64,000 nucleotides of DNA, from contig MU270034.1 in the NCBI GenBank assembly GCA_021432635.1, positions 124,001-188,000 of the forward strand, in the 5' to 3' direction. Positions 24,170 to 34,995 of the stretch are shown here, piece after piece (the stretch's first letter is position 1; each line of letters starts with the position of its first letter). The stretch comes from Thozetella sp. PMI_491. Taxonomy: Eukaryota; Ascomycota; Sordariomycetes; Chaetosphaeriales; Chaetosphaeriaceae. Below the pieces are notes generated by a model, which saw only the letters and a program-made list of their open reading frames with translations, was not told the DNA's origin and ran no database searches. Made by a program: the position numbers and the translations under genes.

Positions 24170-26335
24170 ATGTCACAGAGCCCGCCGCCCGAGGCTACAA
24201 CAGCCGAGTACGGTCCCCGGAGGGGCACACGGCCGCAGCTGTCTAGGGTACGAGCCTGTAGGTGCACCCCCGAGGAGCGCTGCTCTGCTCACTTGATGCG
24301 CACAGCGCTACTGACACGCCTGAAGGTGCTGCGTGCAAAAAGCACAAGATCCGATGTGAAGTAAGGCGTGGGGAGAGCTCTTGCACGAAATGCATCCGAA
24401 GTGGCATTGAATGCGTCCCGCACGACTTCTCCCAGAGGTTTCTCAACCAAGATGCATCGTGAGGACTCCACATAGCCGTCAAGCCGACACCGCTACCCTG
24501 TGCTGCTCTAACTTGGCGCTGGTACTGTCTAGATGGAAAGCCCAGGCTGCAGCGCAGATTGGCCAGTTGCAGACCGCCGTGAACTGCTTGCTGCAGCAGA
24601 ATCGGCTTCCCACCCTCTCTGTTTTTAATACCGACGGGGTGAGCACGAGCCCAAGCTCCGGTCCTACCGCCCATGCAGTCACTCCTGCGCCGGATGCTAC
24701 CGTCGTGCCCATGGACATGACGAGGGATAACTCCGCAGAGCGGCAGCTGGAAGAGCAAGACCTGGTTCCTGCGCCAATGAGCAGCCTCTACGAGCTCACC
24801 AAGGTGCGGAACCTGCGAAGCAGTGCTCTTTGGCGCGGCCAGACGAGCTCGATCGAGAAGGACTTCATCTCCCGGGGTATAATCTCCGCTGAGGAGGCTA
24901 ACTTTCTCTTTTCTCGATATATGGAGGCCCAACACCCTCTCCTCTGGCAGGTGTCGTGTTCCCGCACAAGACACTGGATGCTGTCAGACGACGATCCACC
25001 ATGTTGGCCGCTGCGGTGCTGACCGTTGCGGCTCTCCATACCCCGGGGCGATCCAAGTCACTCCAAATTTGCTACGAGACCTTCACATCGCTTGTCTGTA
25101 GCTCGTCCCTGTCTCGCCATCAAAGCCTCGACGACATCCGCGCCCTCGCCCTGGTAGCGTTTTACCTCTCCAACCTCAGCTGGAGACTCTCGGGACAGGC
25201 AGTCCGCATGGCTGCAGAAATGAACCTACACCACTCGTTTCAGAAGCTCGTAGCTGGGGATATTAACCAGCATGAGCGGCTGAGACTGTGGTACGCGCTT
25301 TATGTGTGCGACCGCCACTTTAGCATCGCATATGGCCGCCCTCCTGCCACGTTTGACGACGTGGCCATCGATGGAGTCGAGCGATTTATACAGAGCCCTG
25401 CGGTGTTGCCAGGAGACATCAGACTGGGAGCCCAAGTGGCCCTCTTCAAGATTCTTACCGAGGCGTACCTCGAGTTCGGCCGAGACCAGCAGCAAGCCTT
25501 GAGCGAGGAAGACCTTGACAAACTTCGCCGATACAATCTCTCGATCGAACAATGGAGGCTTTTTTGGCAGCCCAGATCTCTAGACAATGCCGAGTGCGGA
25601 TCGTATCCCTCCACAGGCCTCGTGCTGTACTATCACTTCGCCCGCTTCCAAATAAACTCGCTCGCCCTCCGCGCTGTGACGTGGCCGGACTCGGCTGCAC
25701 CAACCACACCACCCTCGCCGAGCCCATTGTCCTTGAGCCGCCGGGAGGCAGCCAACGTGGGGATTTCAGCGGCCATGAACACGCTGACGCATATTCTCGA
25801 CGAGCCTGATCTGCGGAAAGCCTTGCCGGGCGTGCCAATCTTCACGCACACCATGGTGGCATTCTGCGCAACCTTCCTCCTCAAAATTGTCGCGATTTTG
25901 GGGAAGGTTAACACGCGATCCCTAGCGGCGGACGGACCTAGCTCCGTGCAGACCCTAGGAATTGCCCTCGATCCTAGAGAGGTGCTCTGGCTCACGAGAC
26001 GGTCGGCTGAGTTGCTGTCGGATGTAGCTATGAGGCTCGGCGAAAAGCACCTGGCGAGGCATATCGTCGCCGGGATCCGGGAAATGCTTCAGAGAGTGGC
26101 GCCGCAGGATAGCTCCGTCGATTTCCATAAGGCAGACGGTTCTCGCCCCGTCCCGAATGGAGAATATGGAGCACAGGAGGGCCTTGGAGCTGGTCCTCAG
26201 TCCGGCATGTACGAACCCTCTAGCAGCGCGGACTTCGAGAATCTGATAGGGTTATTGGAGTTTGGCTTTGATGAGACCTTTTTGTACCAGCAGATATCCG
26301 AGGCGGACTTTGAGCTCTGGCCCGCTACTGCGTGA
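24170..26335 (+). CDS. Zn2Cys6 transcription factor with fungal-specific domain, reading frame disputed at about 24.95 kb
   Basis: Nuclear regulator. The model starts join(24170..24257,24326..24458,24533..). Splicing the first intron restores the zinc cluster: RACAACKKHKIRC, then eight residues, then CTKCIRSGIEC (C-x2-C-x6-C-x8-C-x2-C-x6-C). A Gln-rich coiled stretch and the middle homology region follow (QICYETF, ALALVAFYLSNLSWRLSGQAVRMA, LHHSF, RLWYALYVCDRHFSIAYGRP). Around 24.95 kb the frame must change. A 74-bp GT-AG intron (24877-24950) does this exactly but removes the family-like stretch IISAEEANFLFSRYMEAQ. Otherwise there is a small frameshift at the same point. It probably regulates the surrounding hydroxy-acid genes; this is inference. 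Confidence 0.75.
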
Positions 26336-26479
26336 AACAACACACAAGAGCGGGTTCGACTCTATCGAGCTGGCTATAATGGATTATATTCTCAGTAGTG
26401 AGATGATATGGTATGGTACATTGGTGTGCCCGTGGGGTGGTTCCTCGTGGTGGCACTTAGGGTAGGGGAAGCCTGGCTC

Positions 26480-28180
26480 TCACAACCTTGCCTGCGCCTT
26501 GGGGTACATGCCCGCCCCTCCCGGTAACAGATAATCCACATCAAGGGTATTCAAAAGACCAGGATGCAATTGGGATAGACTTGTGACGCCTACCATACGC
26601 ATTGTTGTCTCAAGTTCATCTTTCATAACTGTGCGTGCGAATAGTCAGCAATACTGAGAGGGAGATCTTGCAGAGGTTCGGCTGCTTACTCTCAAATAAG
26701 TGCTCGACTCCTTCCTGGCCGTAGTTGGCGGCGTAGAGAAAGTGACGCCCCATTCCAACAGCCTTGGCTCCCAAGCACAAAGCCTTGAAGATGTCGGTGC
26801 CTCTCCTGATGCCGCCGTCCATATAGACCTCAAGACGATCGAAGACAAATGGGCATCGTCGCTGCAGTTCCAGCAAGACAAGGATGGCCGGTGTAGATCT
26901 ATGAGGCAAGTCAGACTCAATCCTGGAACCACAGGGGTGCTGTTAACTTACGTGTCCAAGCTTCTTCCTCCGTGGTTGCTCACAAAGATGCCGTCCAGGC
27001 CGTGTTCCGCCGCCATGATGGCATCTTCAGCAGTCTGCACTCCTTTCAGAATGACGGGCAGTTTCGTTGCCTTTCGAAGCCATTTTAAGTCATTCCAATT
27101 CAGGGTTGCATCGATATACCCTCCCATCGTCCTCCCTAGGCCGCCTCCCTTGGCGTCATTTGTCGCTGCTGCACCGCTCATGGGGACCGGGGCCAACGCT
27201 GCCTCATCGGCCTTCACCCTCTCGTCTGCTTCCCTCTTTCCGGTCACCGGTGCATCCACTGTGACCATGATTCCCTTGATGCCGCAGCTCTCGGCTTGTT
27301 TCAAGAGCTTTTCTGACGCAGCTCGGTCTTTGTTGATGTAGATCTGAAAAAAGAAGGGAATGTTAGGTGCGCAGGCTGTAATTTCGCTCATCGGAAAAGA
27401 GGCGTTGGTAGAGATCTTTGCAGATTCCATGTTAGTGTACAAAGAATAATGCAGCCTGCAGGAAGGGCGCGGCAAGAACGTACACATTGGGCCACTCCAT
27501 ATTTACCACAAGCTTTCGCCATCGCTAGTTCTCCTTCGGGGTGGGCCATCTTGGCCATGGCTGCCGGGCTGATGAAGAGAGGAAGTTCTACACTGCAACC
27601 CAACATAGAAGTTTTGGTATCGACTGTCTTGACGTCTCGAAGTATTCGTGGCCGGATCCATATTCGGTCAAACATTGTCTTGTTTCCATCTTTGGTGATC
27701 AAGTCGGTCGCAGCGGACGAGTAGAACGCCCACGCCTTCTTCGACAGCATACGCGAAGCAACCTCCTCGAAGTCATAGCTATTCTTCAACGTGGTGAGAG
27801 GAGGCCGAGATCCCTCTAGCAGCGGTGCTGGGTTTGACGTTGGCATATCCGGGGTCTGCAAGATCCTGGAATCTGCAAGTATACTATTTGTATCAAGTGT
27901 TCCTTTTCGCTTAGAAATGTCGAGGGTCTCTTTTAAAAGCGATGGTGCATGCACGGAGTTGTAGGCAGCCGACGCGTCTCTGCCAGCATACTTGTGTATA
28001 ACTGCACAAATTACTTTGTTAGCTAAGATCTATGGTAGCCGATCGCAAGACGGCCGTCCAACCTTGAGCGCCACCCGGGTGTACCGGGGCAAAATCTGTG
28101 AGATCCCACACTGTGCCGTTCACAAGAATCCAGCAGCTCTCGGCCGAGGAATTATTCGAGAGATCCTCGGGAGACAGCAT
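26480..28180 (-). CDS. FMN-dependent alpha-hydroxyacid dehydrogenase with cytochrome b5 domain (cytochrome b2 type)
   Basis: Oxidises L-lactate or a related L-2-hydroxy acid, passing electrons through heme b. Model: complement(join(26480..26628,26690..26898,26952..27415,27484..28001,28063..28180)), 485 aa. Residues about 1-75 are cytochrome b5-like (SCWILVNGTVWDLTDF, heme His in HPGG and a second in NSVHAPS). The FMN barrel has AWAFYSSAATDL, ISPAAMAKMAHPEGE, QCISTNASFP and FFFQIY. Catalytic His-Gly-Gly is in FVSNHGGRSLDT, and the phosphate site in YMDGGIRRGTDIFKAL and GMGRHFLYA. I see no convincing mitochondrial presequence, so it may be cytosolic, unlike yeast CYB2. The start was chosen at MLSPEDL because the upstream extension has only non-ATG codons. 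Confidence 0.9.
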
Positions 28181-28677
28181 CTTCGTTGATTTCACTCTTG
28201 GGAATTTGTAGCAAGGCACGACCTAGGACAACAACTCAGGACGTCCCGCCCCTTCGAGGTTCATGGGCTAAGAAAGTTTAGGATGGAGATTGTTTGGTAG
28301 GGGATAGCATAATGTTCTTCGGAGGTCTACCCCTAAATAACCAGGAGGTGTAAATCACCGGCTAGTCATGTAGCCGATACGACGAGCCGGGCGCCGCGCC
28401 AAGCCCTTTTCGCATTCCGACGAGTCCAACGGCATCGGTGGTTGGCCGATATTCTCGCCGATTCTCCGAGTGGGCGCCGCCCTCGGGGTAGGGACCCCAC
28501 TCCACCGGAATAGGATCGGAGATCTGGATGCCCCGAGGCCACCGTCACTGCGTTAAAAGCCCCTAACAATCCTTGCTTCCTTGCGCGTACCGAAAGGTAG
28601 TGGCGCCATTTGGTTCAGGAGCTCTCATCATCTACCCTGGCTTTGCATTTGCGCAGTCCTTTCCGTGTTAAAGAGCT
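28181..28677. promoter_or_regulatory. divergent promoter region, FMN dehydrogenase / epimerase-like gene
   Basis: 497 bp between divergent catabolic genes, including a GC-rich block at about 28375-28550. A shared bidirectional promoter is likely; sites not identified. Confidence 0.4.
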
Positions 28678-29698
28678 ATGCGTGTCCTCATTACCGGCGC
28701 CGCTGGCTTTGTTGGCCAGCTCTTGGCGAAAACTCTCCTCAACGACGAAGAGGGGAAATACTCTGTGGTGCTTACGGATATCATCGAACCAGCTGTCCCG
28801 CGCGGCGTAAAATGGCCAGAGAAGGGCCAGTCGGTCAAGGCTGACCTCTTAGTGGACTCCCTTAGTGTCGTCGACAAGGAGTTGGATGCAGTATTTGTAT
28901 TTCACGGCATCATGTCGTCGGGATCCGAGGCCAATTTCGATTTAGGTACCTTGACTTCCGAGTCGTTCGCAGAACCCTGGAGCTCGACTAACTCTCACGA
29001 CAGGCATGAAAGTGAACTTCGACGCCACACGCGCTCTGCTTGAAGCGTTGCGCCAGACATGTCCGGGGGTGCGAATCATCTACACCTCCAGCCTAGCTGT
29101 CTACGGCGGCGACGTGAAGCAACCTGTGGAGGATTCGGCGTGGCCAACGCCAGAATCGTCGTACGGGATGGAGAAGATGCTTTGCGAATATCTGATCAAC
29201 GAGTACAACCGACGCGGATTCGTCAACGGGGTCATTCTCCGTCTCCCTACGATATCGGTAAGGCCGGGAGCACCAACTGCGGCCGCCTCTTCTTTCATGT
29301 CGGGCATCATCCGCGAGCCCATGCAGGGCAAGGAGTGTGTTGTGCCGCTGAAGGATCGATCGTATCGCCATTGGCTCTGCTCGCCACGGACCCTCATTAG
29401 GAACTTGATCCACGCCTCGACGTTAGCCAAGGATGCCATGCCACCGTACAACCGTGTCATCAACCATCCGGGCATTAGCGTGACCATACAAGACATGCTC
29501 GACTCTCTGGCTCGCGTTGGGGGTGAGGATAAGCTTCAATATGTGCGAGAAGAAGAGGATCCTAAGCTGTCGCCTATTCTATACTCGTGGGCGGCGGAGT
29601 ACAATAGCAAAAAGGCACTGGCGCTTGGATTTGTTGGTGATACCAGTTTTGATGATGCGGTTCGAGATTTTAAGGAGCATTTGGAGAGTAGTTCATGA
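28678..29698 (+). CDS. NAD-dependent epimerase/dehydrogenase, D-erythronate-dehydrogenase-like
   Basis: Extended SDR oxidoreductase. Model: join(28678..28945,29004..29698), 320 aa. The cofactor motif is LITGAAGFVGQLL; catalytic residues are Ser in YTSSLAVYGG and YGMEK (YxxxK). The substrate region has LRLPTISVRPGAPTAAASSF, and the C-terminal part is typical of the DenD group, which oxidises D-erythronate at C2 in bacteria. The intron restores FDLGMKVNFDATRALLEAL. With the class II aldolase, the FMN dehydrogenase and the permease it would make a coherent sugar-acid route, but the exact substrate is an inference. Confidence 0.85.
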
Positions 29699-29985
29699 GT
29701 ATAGTGTAAGTTGAATCTCCAAAGAGAGCTCTATCATGGCTCTTCCTCTTGTAACTCTCATAGCTCGAGTTGTTGGATGGACCTTGGGGTACTTTAATGA
29801 AATGCATTGTGTTGGTGCAGATTCGGACTGGGTTTTTGCGCTGGAGTGCCCTGTTCTCTACTTCCACCTCCAGGAGGCAATCCAGCGCAACTTAAGGCAT
29901 AAAGTTCATTTCAGCCAGTGAGAAGGAATACTTGATCCAACGAAATAGTCTAGATATGCCCAGCCTGATTTACACCTTTGCCAGT

Positions 29986-30849
29986 CTATGCCTTTCCAGC
30001 CGAGCCCATCCAAATCATGTGCGTCTCCACCGCCTTCTGCATCTGCAAGGTTCCTTCCTCGATCACAGCTGTGAGAGGCGCCCGGCATGCCTTAGCTTGC
30101 TGCACCTTGGCGAACTCGACATTGACGGCGTCGTTGACGTTGCATTTGGCCATGCCGCATTTGATGCACTGCTTGAAGAGTTGCTCGTCAAAGTCGTTAG
30201 CTCCGTGGAGGACGAGGTTCACCCTTCCTCCAACCGCCTTGTGGATCCCTTTCAGCCTGTCGTAGTCCAGCTGGGGGCCTTTCGGTCCGTATTTTCCATG
30301 GACATTCCCAAATGCCGGCGCTAGCCAGTCTATGCCCAGCGCCAGGAACTCTTCGGCCTCTTCCGGGGTGGTCAGGAGTCCTTCGAGATCCGCAGTATCA
30401 CTGACGCCATCCTCTCCTCCTTCGATACGGCCTGGTTCGGCTTCCGTGATGATGCCCCGGGCATGGCAGTACTCGACGAGAACGCGCGTCTTTTCCATGT
30501 TTTCTTCCTTGTCGTAGTGGCTCATGTCGATCATGATGCCATCAAAGCCGCCCATGTCCGCAGCGCGTTTGATGATCTCTGGGGATTGGGCGTGGTCCAT
30601 GTGTACAGCGACGGGAACATTGGCTTTGTCCGCCGCCTCGGCGGCAGCATGGACAAGCAAGCCGTCGGCAAACTCCACCGCCCAAGGGAAGAGTTGGATG
30701 ATGACGGGAGATCTGAGTGCTTCCGCCGCCCTGACACTGGCGATGATGCCTTCAAGGTTGTAGCAGCATATCGCGGGGACAGCATAGCCGCCCGCGGCTG
30801 CCGCCTCTACGATTGCTGCTGCTCTGTTCTTTTTCGAAACTGCCATCAT
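29986..30849 (-). CDS. class II (zinc) ketose-bisphosphate aldolase family protein
   Basis: Zinc-dependent aldolase of the FbaA/GatY type, single exon, 287 aa. Metal and catalytic elements are visible in order: AVHMDHAQ (His and Asp), TEAEPGRIEGGEDG (Glu), APAFGNVHG (His) and VLHGANDF (His). The opening KKNRAAAIVEAAAAGGYAVPAICCYN is family-typical. The ATG at 30849 was chosen over upstream non-ATG frame; a second ATG follows directly. It is shorter than glycolytic FBP aldolases (about 360 aa) and so is probably a dedicated catabolic enzyme. It converges on the epimerase-like gene with 287 bp between stops. Confidence 0.88.
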   Translation of the reverse strand: MMAVSKKNRAAAIVEAAAAGGYAVPAICCYNLEGIIASVRAAEALRSPVIIQLFPWAVEFADGLLVHAAAEAADKANVPVAVHMDHAQSPEIIKRAADMGGFDGIMIDMSHYDKEENMEKTRVLVEYCHARGIITEAEPGRIEGGEDGVSDTADLEGLLTTPEEAEEFLALGIDWLAPAFGNVHGKYGPKGPQLDYDRLKGIHKAVGGRVNLVLHGANDFDEQLFKQCIKCGMAKCNVNDAVNVEFAKVQQAKACRAPLTAVIEEGTLQMQKAVETHMIWMGSAGKA

Positions 30850-31411
30850 GGGTATTGGGCGTATGTGTGGGGGCGTAACTTTCGGAAGCTGATGCAATGT
30901 GTGTTCTGCTGAGGGCTTGCTACTCCTCCTACCTACCAGGCGGCCTACCTGGTTGGTACCTATATAGTGTAACCTAACCTACCAAGGTACCGCTGGGCCA
31001 TGGACAAGGGCCCATCGTTATCAGGTCCCAGCGCATCCATCACTCGGCCGCTCCGCCACGACGAGCAACTCAGCGTCATTCGGGAAATTCCAATTATGTG
31101 CCGGTCCGAGAGGGCAGGTCGGCAGGCAAGCAAGTAGAACGAGTCAGGCCTGTTCTCCGGCTCGGAGCTTCGCCGACATTCTCGCACTTTGGCCGTGATG
31201 TGGATCGTACTGTGGGGGTTTCTTAGTCTTCGCGGGGAAGATTGCGGGGATTGTGGGGGGTAGTTCGGGGAAGGGGTTGCTCGGAGCTAGCGGACAGACG
31301 TCTAAGACGATTAAATAGGTAATGAATTGTTTTCCTGTTCCAAGTTCTACGACTCGCCCCTGCAAGCCCGTCACCCACACTATTATTACGCAGAAACATC
31401 CATTCGCGAAC
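30850..31411. promoter_or_regulatory. divergent promoter region, aldolase / permease
   Basis: 562 bp. Contains short dispersed copies of CTACCT/ACCTAC near 30930-30985, which may be regulatory. Nothing firmer seen. Confidence 0.4.
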
Positions 31412-33316
31412 ATGGAGGCCAAAGACGTTAACACCATCGAGCCCAAGGCTACCGACGACAGAGTCGAGGAGGCCAAGCCTCTACGCGACCCTCGGATGCC
31501 CGAGGTGCTGCGATCGTACGATGAGACGACGCTGCAGGCCATGGAGAAGGCTCTGGTCCGCAAGATCGACTACCGCACCCTGCCGATCCTGATTATCCTC
31601 TTTCTCCTGAACATCCTCGATCGCAATGCCATCGCCAATGCCCGGCTTGGAGGACTCCAGGCAAGCCTTGGTATTGACGATGTCCAATACCAGACCGCGG
31701 TCATGGTGCTATGGGGTGAGTAACCATCACAGATGCAGCAGATCCATCTTTGCAGAATATTCTAACACTCTGGCAGCTGGTTATATCTCTATGATGATGT
31801 AAGAAATAGTGCATATTACGATGACCATGGCCAGGTTGGCAAGCTAATGTTTTATCTATTAGTCCATCCAATATGCTTCTTTCCATCTTCAAGCCCAGAA
31901 TTTACCTTCCCACCGTCGTAGTGGTTTGGGGCGTCGTCAGTTGCTGTCCAAGTCCCGCAATGCCATGGCTAGACCTAATCTTGGACATTTCTAGGTGTCT
32001 GGAGCGACGGGATTCGTCCAGAACTTCACCGGCATCGTCGTCCTCCGGTTCTTGGTCGGCGTAACAGAGGCGCCATACTTCCCCGGTTGCATCTTTCTCC
32101 TATCCTGCTGGTATACCCGAGCCGAGCTGCCGTCCAGGATTGCGATCTTCTATTCGGGCTATACTCTTTCGTCCGCATTCGGCGGCCTCATGGCTGCCGG
32201 TATTGTGGGAAACATGGACGGCGTTGGGGGCTATAAAGCATGGGTAAGTTGGGCTTCAGTCTTGGAGGAAGTGTTTTCATCTATTTCTTCCTAACATTTG
32301 AGGATAGCGCTGGGTATTCATCATCGAGGGAGCCCTCACAATTGCTGTGGCGTTCTTCGGGTACCTACTCCTTCCCAACTATCCATCCAACACCGCCTGG
32401 CTTAGCGAAGTTGAAACCGCGCTGGCTCAGTATCGTCTTTCGCGTGAGAACAATGGCGACGACGACGAAGTCACGGAGTCGCTCTTCGTCGGACTGAAGC
32501 AGACCCTGGCGGACCCTAAGATGTATCTGCTGGTGTTCATCCAAACGGCTGCCGTGGTCAGCATGAGCTTCACGTGTAAGTGAAACCTCGAAGCAGCGCC
32601 AGGACTCTACTGTGCTTATGCTGATGCACGCAGACTTCTTCCCCTCTATTGTTCAGACCCTGGGGTTCCCGAACGTCGTGACCCTTCTTTTGACCGCGCC
32701 CCCGTACTTTATGGCTTTCATTTTCTCCATAACCAACTCTTGGCATAGTGCCAAGACGAACGACAGATGTTTCCATATCGTACTGGGCTGCTGCATCTCC
32801 ATCTGCGGTCAGGTCATCTCCATGTCTACCTATAATACTGGAGCTCGGTACTTTGTAAGTCGGCTCTCTAGCCGGATTTGTCATTCTTTGCGAGAATCTA
32901 TACTAACAAAGGGACCAAGGCCATGTTCCTCCAAGCTATGGGCTCCTTCTCTGTCTTCCAGCTGATTCTCCCCTGGGTGTCGTCCACCATCCCAAGGCCC
33001 AAGGCCAAGAGAGCCGTTGCGCTCGCACTGGCAACAGCAATCAGCAATGCCACAAATATTAGCACATCGTACCTGTATCCTTCGTCTGACGCCCCGTAAG
33101 AATCCTATAAACGGCCACTGCGTCCTCAATGCTTCGATCTTGGTGCTAACCATTACGTTTTCTAGTCTATACCGCCGAGGCTGCATCGTCCTCACTGTTG
33201 CGCTGGTTTGCTGCGCTACAGCCTCGATGGCACTGCGATTCTGGCTGAAGAAGTTAAATGCCAGAATGGACAGCTCGCAGAATGGAGCTGAGCTAACCTT
33301 CCGCTACGTTCTGTGA
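31412..33316 (+). CDS. MFS permease, DAL5/allantoate type
   Basis: 12-TM plasma-membrane anion permease. Model: join(31412..31715,31777..31798,31863..31935,31995..32243,32308..32575,32634..32854,32920..33095,33166..33316), 487 aa, eight exons including one of 22 nt. Family marks are VRKIDYRTLPILIILFLLNILDR, NARLGGLQ, the PSNM motif, FLVGVTEAPYFPGCIFLLSCWY and RWVFIIEGALTIAV. The cytosolic loop after TM6 has SRENNGDDDE. It probably imports the acid consumed by the adjacent aldolase, epimerase and dehydrogenases. The C-terminus ends shortly after the last helix. Confidence 0.88.
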
Positions 33317-34436
33317 AATTTCCGAGGGTATTTTGTGATACCTGCTTTGAAGAGCAGAGTTGGTACGGGCACATGAACACTTGCCATTCGTTCCAGAGTT
33401 ATGTGCCGAGATGAGCAACTTTGGCAATATAAGGTATTATGCAGTTAAACATATCACGAAGAAACTCCTTGCATTCCGAGTTGTTACCTTGGCACATAAC
33501 TTCTAGACGTTCAGTAATATAAAATTAGTAGTTATAGGTACAGGAAATCACGAAAACTTAGAGTCCAGGTTCCAGAAAATGGCTGATGCGGGGCTGTCGT
33601 TTTCGGCAACTCCAACGCCGGGTGACCACAAGCAATTCGTTGGTACCCTTTAGACGGCCTGGGTTGCGGCTACCCATTCCAAGTCCGGCCTTGGGGCAAA
33701 AGCATCAAAAGCATCCATATATCCTTGCTTTATCCCTATTCAGTAGTGATACCGAAAGTAAAATTAAAAGAATGGCTTTCAAAGTAAGGTATCAACTGAG
33801 GTCGCCCGACTCCCAAGCTGTTACAACGTAACTAGTACACGAGGCCCTCTTGTAGAGATTTCACTTTTTACGAGGGAGTGGATCGAAGGTAGAGCTAGCA
33901 AAATTGCTGTATAGCCTGCTAGGGACCCTGGTTAGGGCATAAAACAATCTTTAGCTAAGTCAGATCCCCGAGGGTCTATATTCTGCCACTGCATTAACCA
34001 TTACAAATCGTAGAGGCTTGTCTATCCCCCCTTTATACAACACGAGTCTGCTCCTCTTTGGGACGTGTTCTCTATCATTAACTCAATAAAGACAAGATTT
34101 TACTGTCGACCGGATGCCGGTACTAGTGTCTTTCGATCTTCAACATCCTCAGAAGCTGGGTCTCCCGAATCTTATATATCTGCTGGCCGGCCCTGTACCT
34201 TAGCAAAGTCCCGTTGTCTTCCGATATCGTATTAATTCTCACGCATCGTGTACAAGACCTTCCCCTTTAGCTCGAACGATCTGTGCCATTATTGAAAACC
34301 TGCACTAACTAGGTCGTATTTCATCAATTTCCAACGTGCTCATGGCACGACAGGCTCGGAGCCGGGGAGTCCTATCAAGTACCAAAAAGCAAATCAGAAT
34401 CCAGACAGTTTAAATATACAAGGATTGCCTAGGAAG
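33317..34436. other. intergenic, about 1.1 kb
   Basis: AT-richer non-coding sequence separating the catabolic block from the UstYa block. No gene seen. Confidence 0.5.
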
Positions 34437-34575
34437 CCATTTGTTCCTAGCCATTTGTTCCTAGCCATTTGTTCCTAGCCATTTGTTCCTAGCCATTTGT
34501 TCCTAGCCATTTGTTCCTAGCCATTTGTTCCTAGCCATTTGTTCCTAGCCATTTGTTCCTATCTATTTGTCCTAG
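34437..34575. repeat. 14-bp tandem repeat, about 9.5 copies
   Basis: The unit CCATTTGTTCCTAG is repeated eight times without change from 34437 to 34548. A ninth copy (to 34562) has one change and a degenerate partial copy follows. Perfect identity indicates recent expansion. It lies at the boundary between the two gene blocks. Confidence 0.95.
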
Positions 34576-34995
34576 CTAGTTTGTACCAGCTACTTTAGAA
34601 GACAGGCAGCCTCTCTTTCATTGGAGAGTAGGTTGTTACACTTTTGTTATTTAGTACTTCCATCTCGGGATATTTTCTTTCAGCACTCCCAGCGTGGGCC
34701 ACACCAGCCAGACTTGTTACTGCAGACCACTATATTTGGGATGCCGGGACTAAGATGCAGAAGTCTCAGAAACGGCCGTAACAATCTCTTTTGTATGAAG
34801 TTCTGGGCCAAGCTCCTGATTTATTACCACAGATTTCGTAAAGAATCGTCAGCTTGAAAGTCTGCTTCCTAAATAGAAGGCCAAGCCATTGCAAAAAGTA
34901 CCTTAGATATGAGTGGCAAAGCGCTCGCAAATCCTGCGTATGCCTAAGAGGTTACTTCCCTGCTACGCAGCTGCCATAAGAGCTGTCTAAACCAT

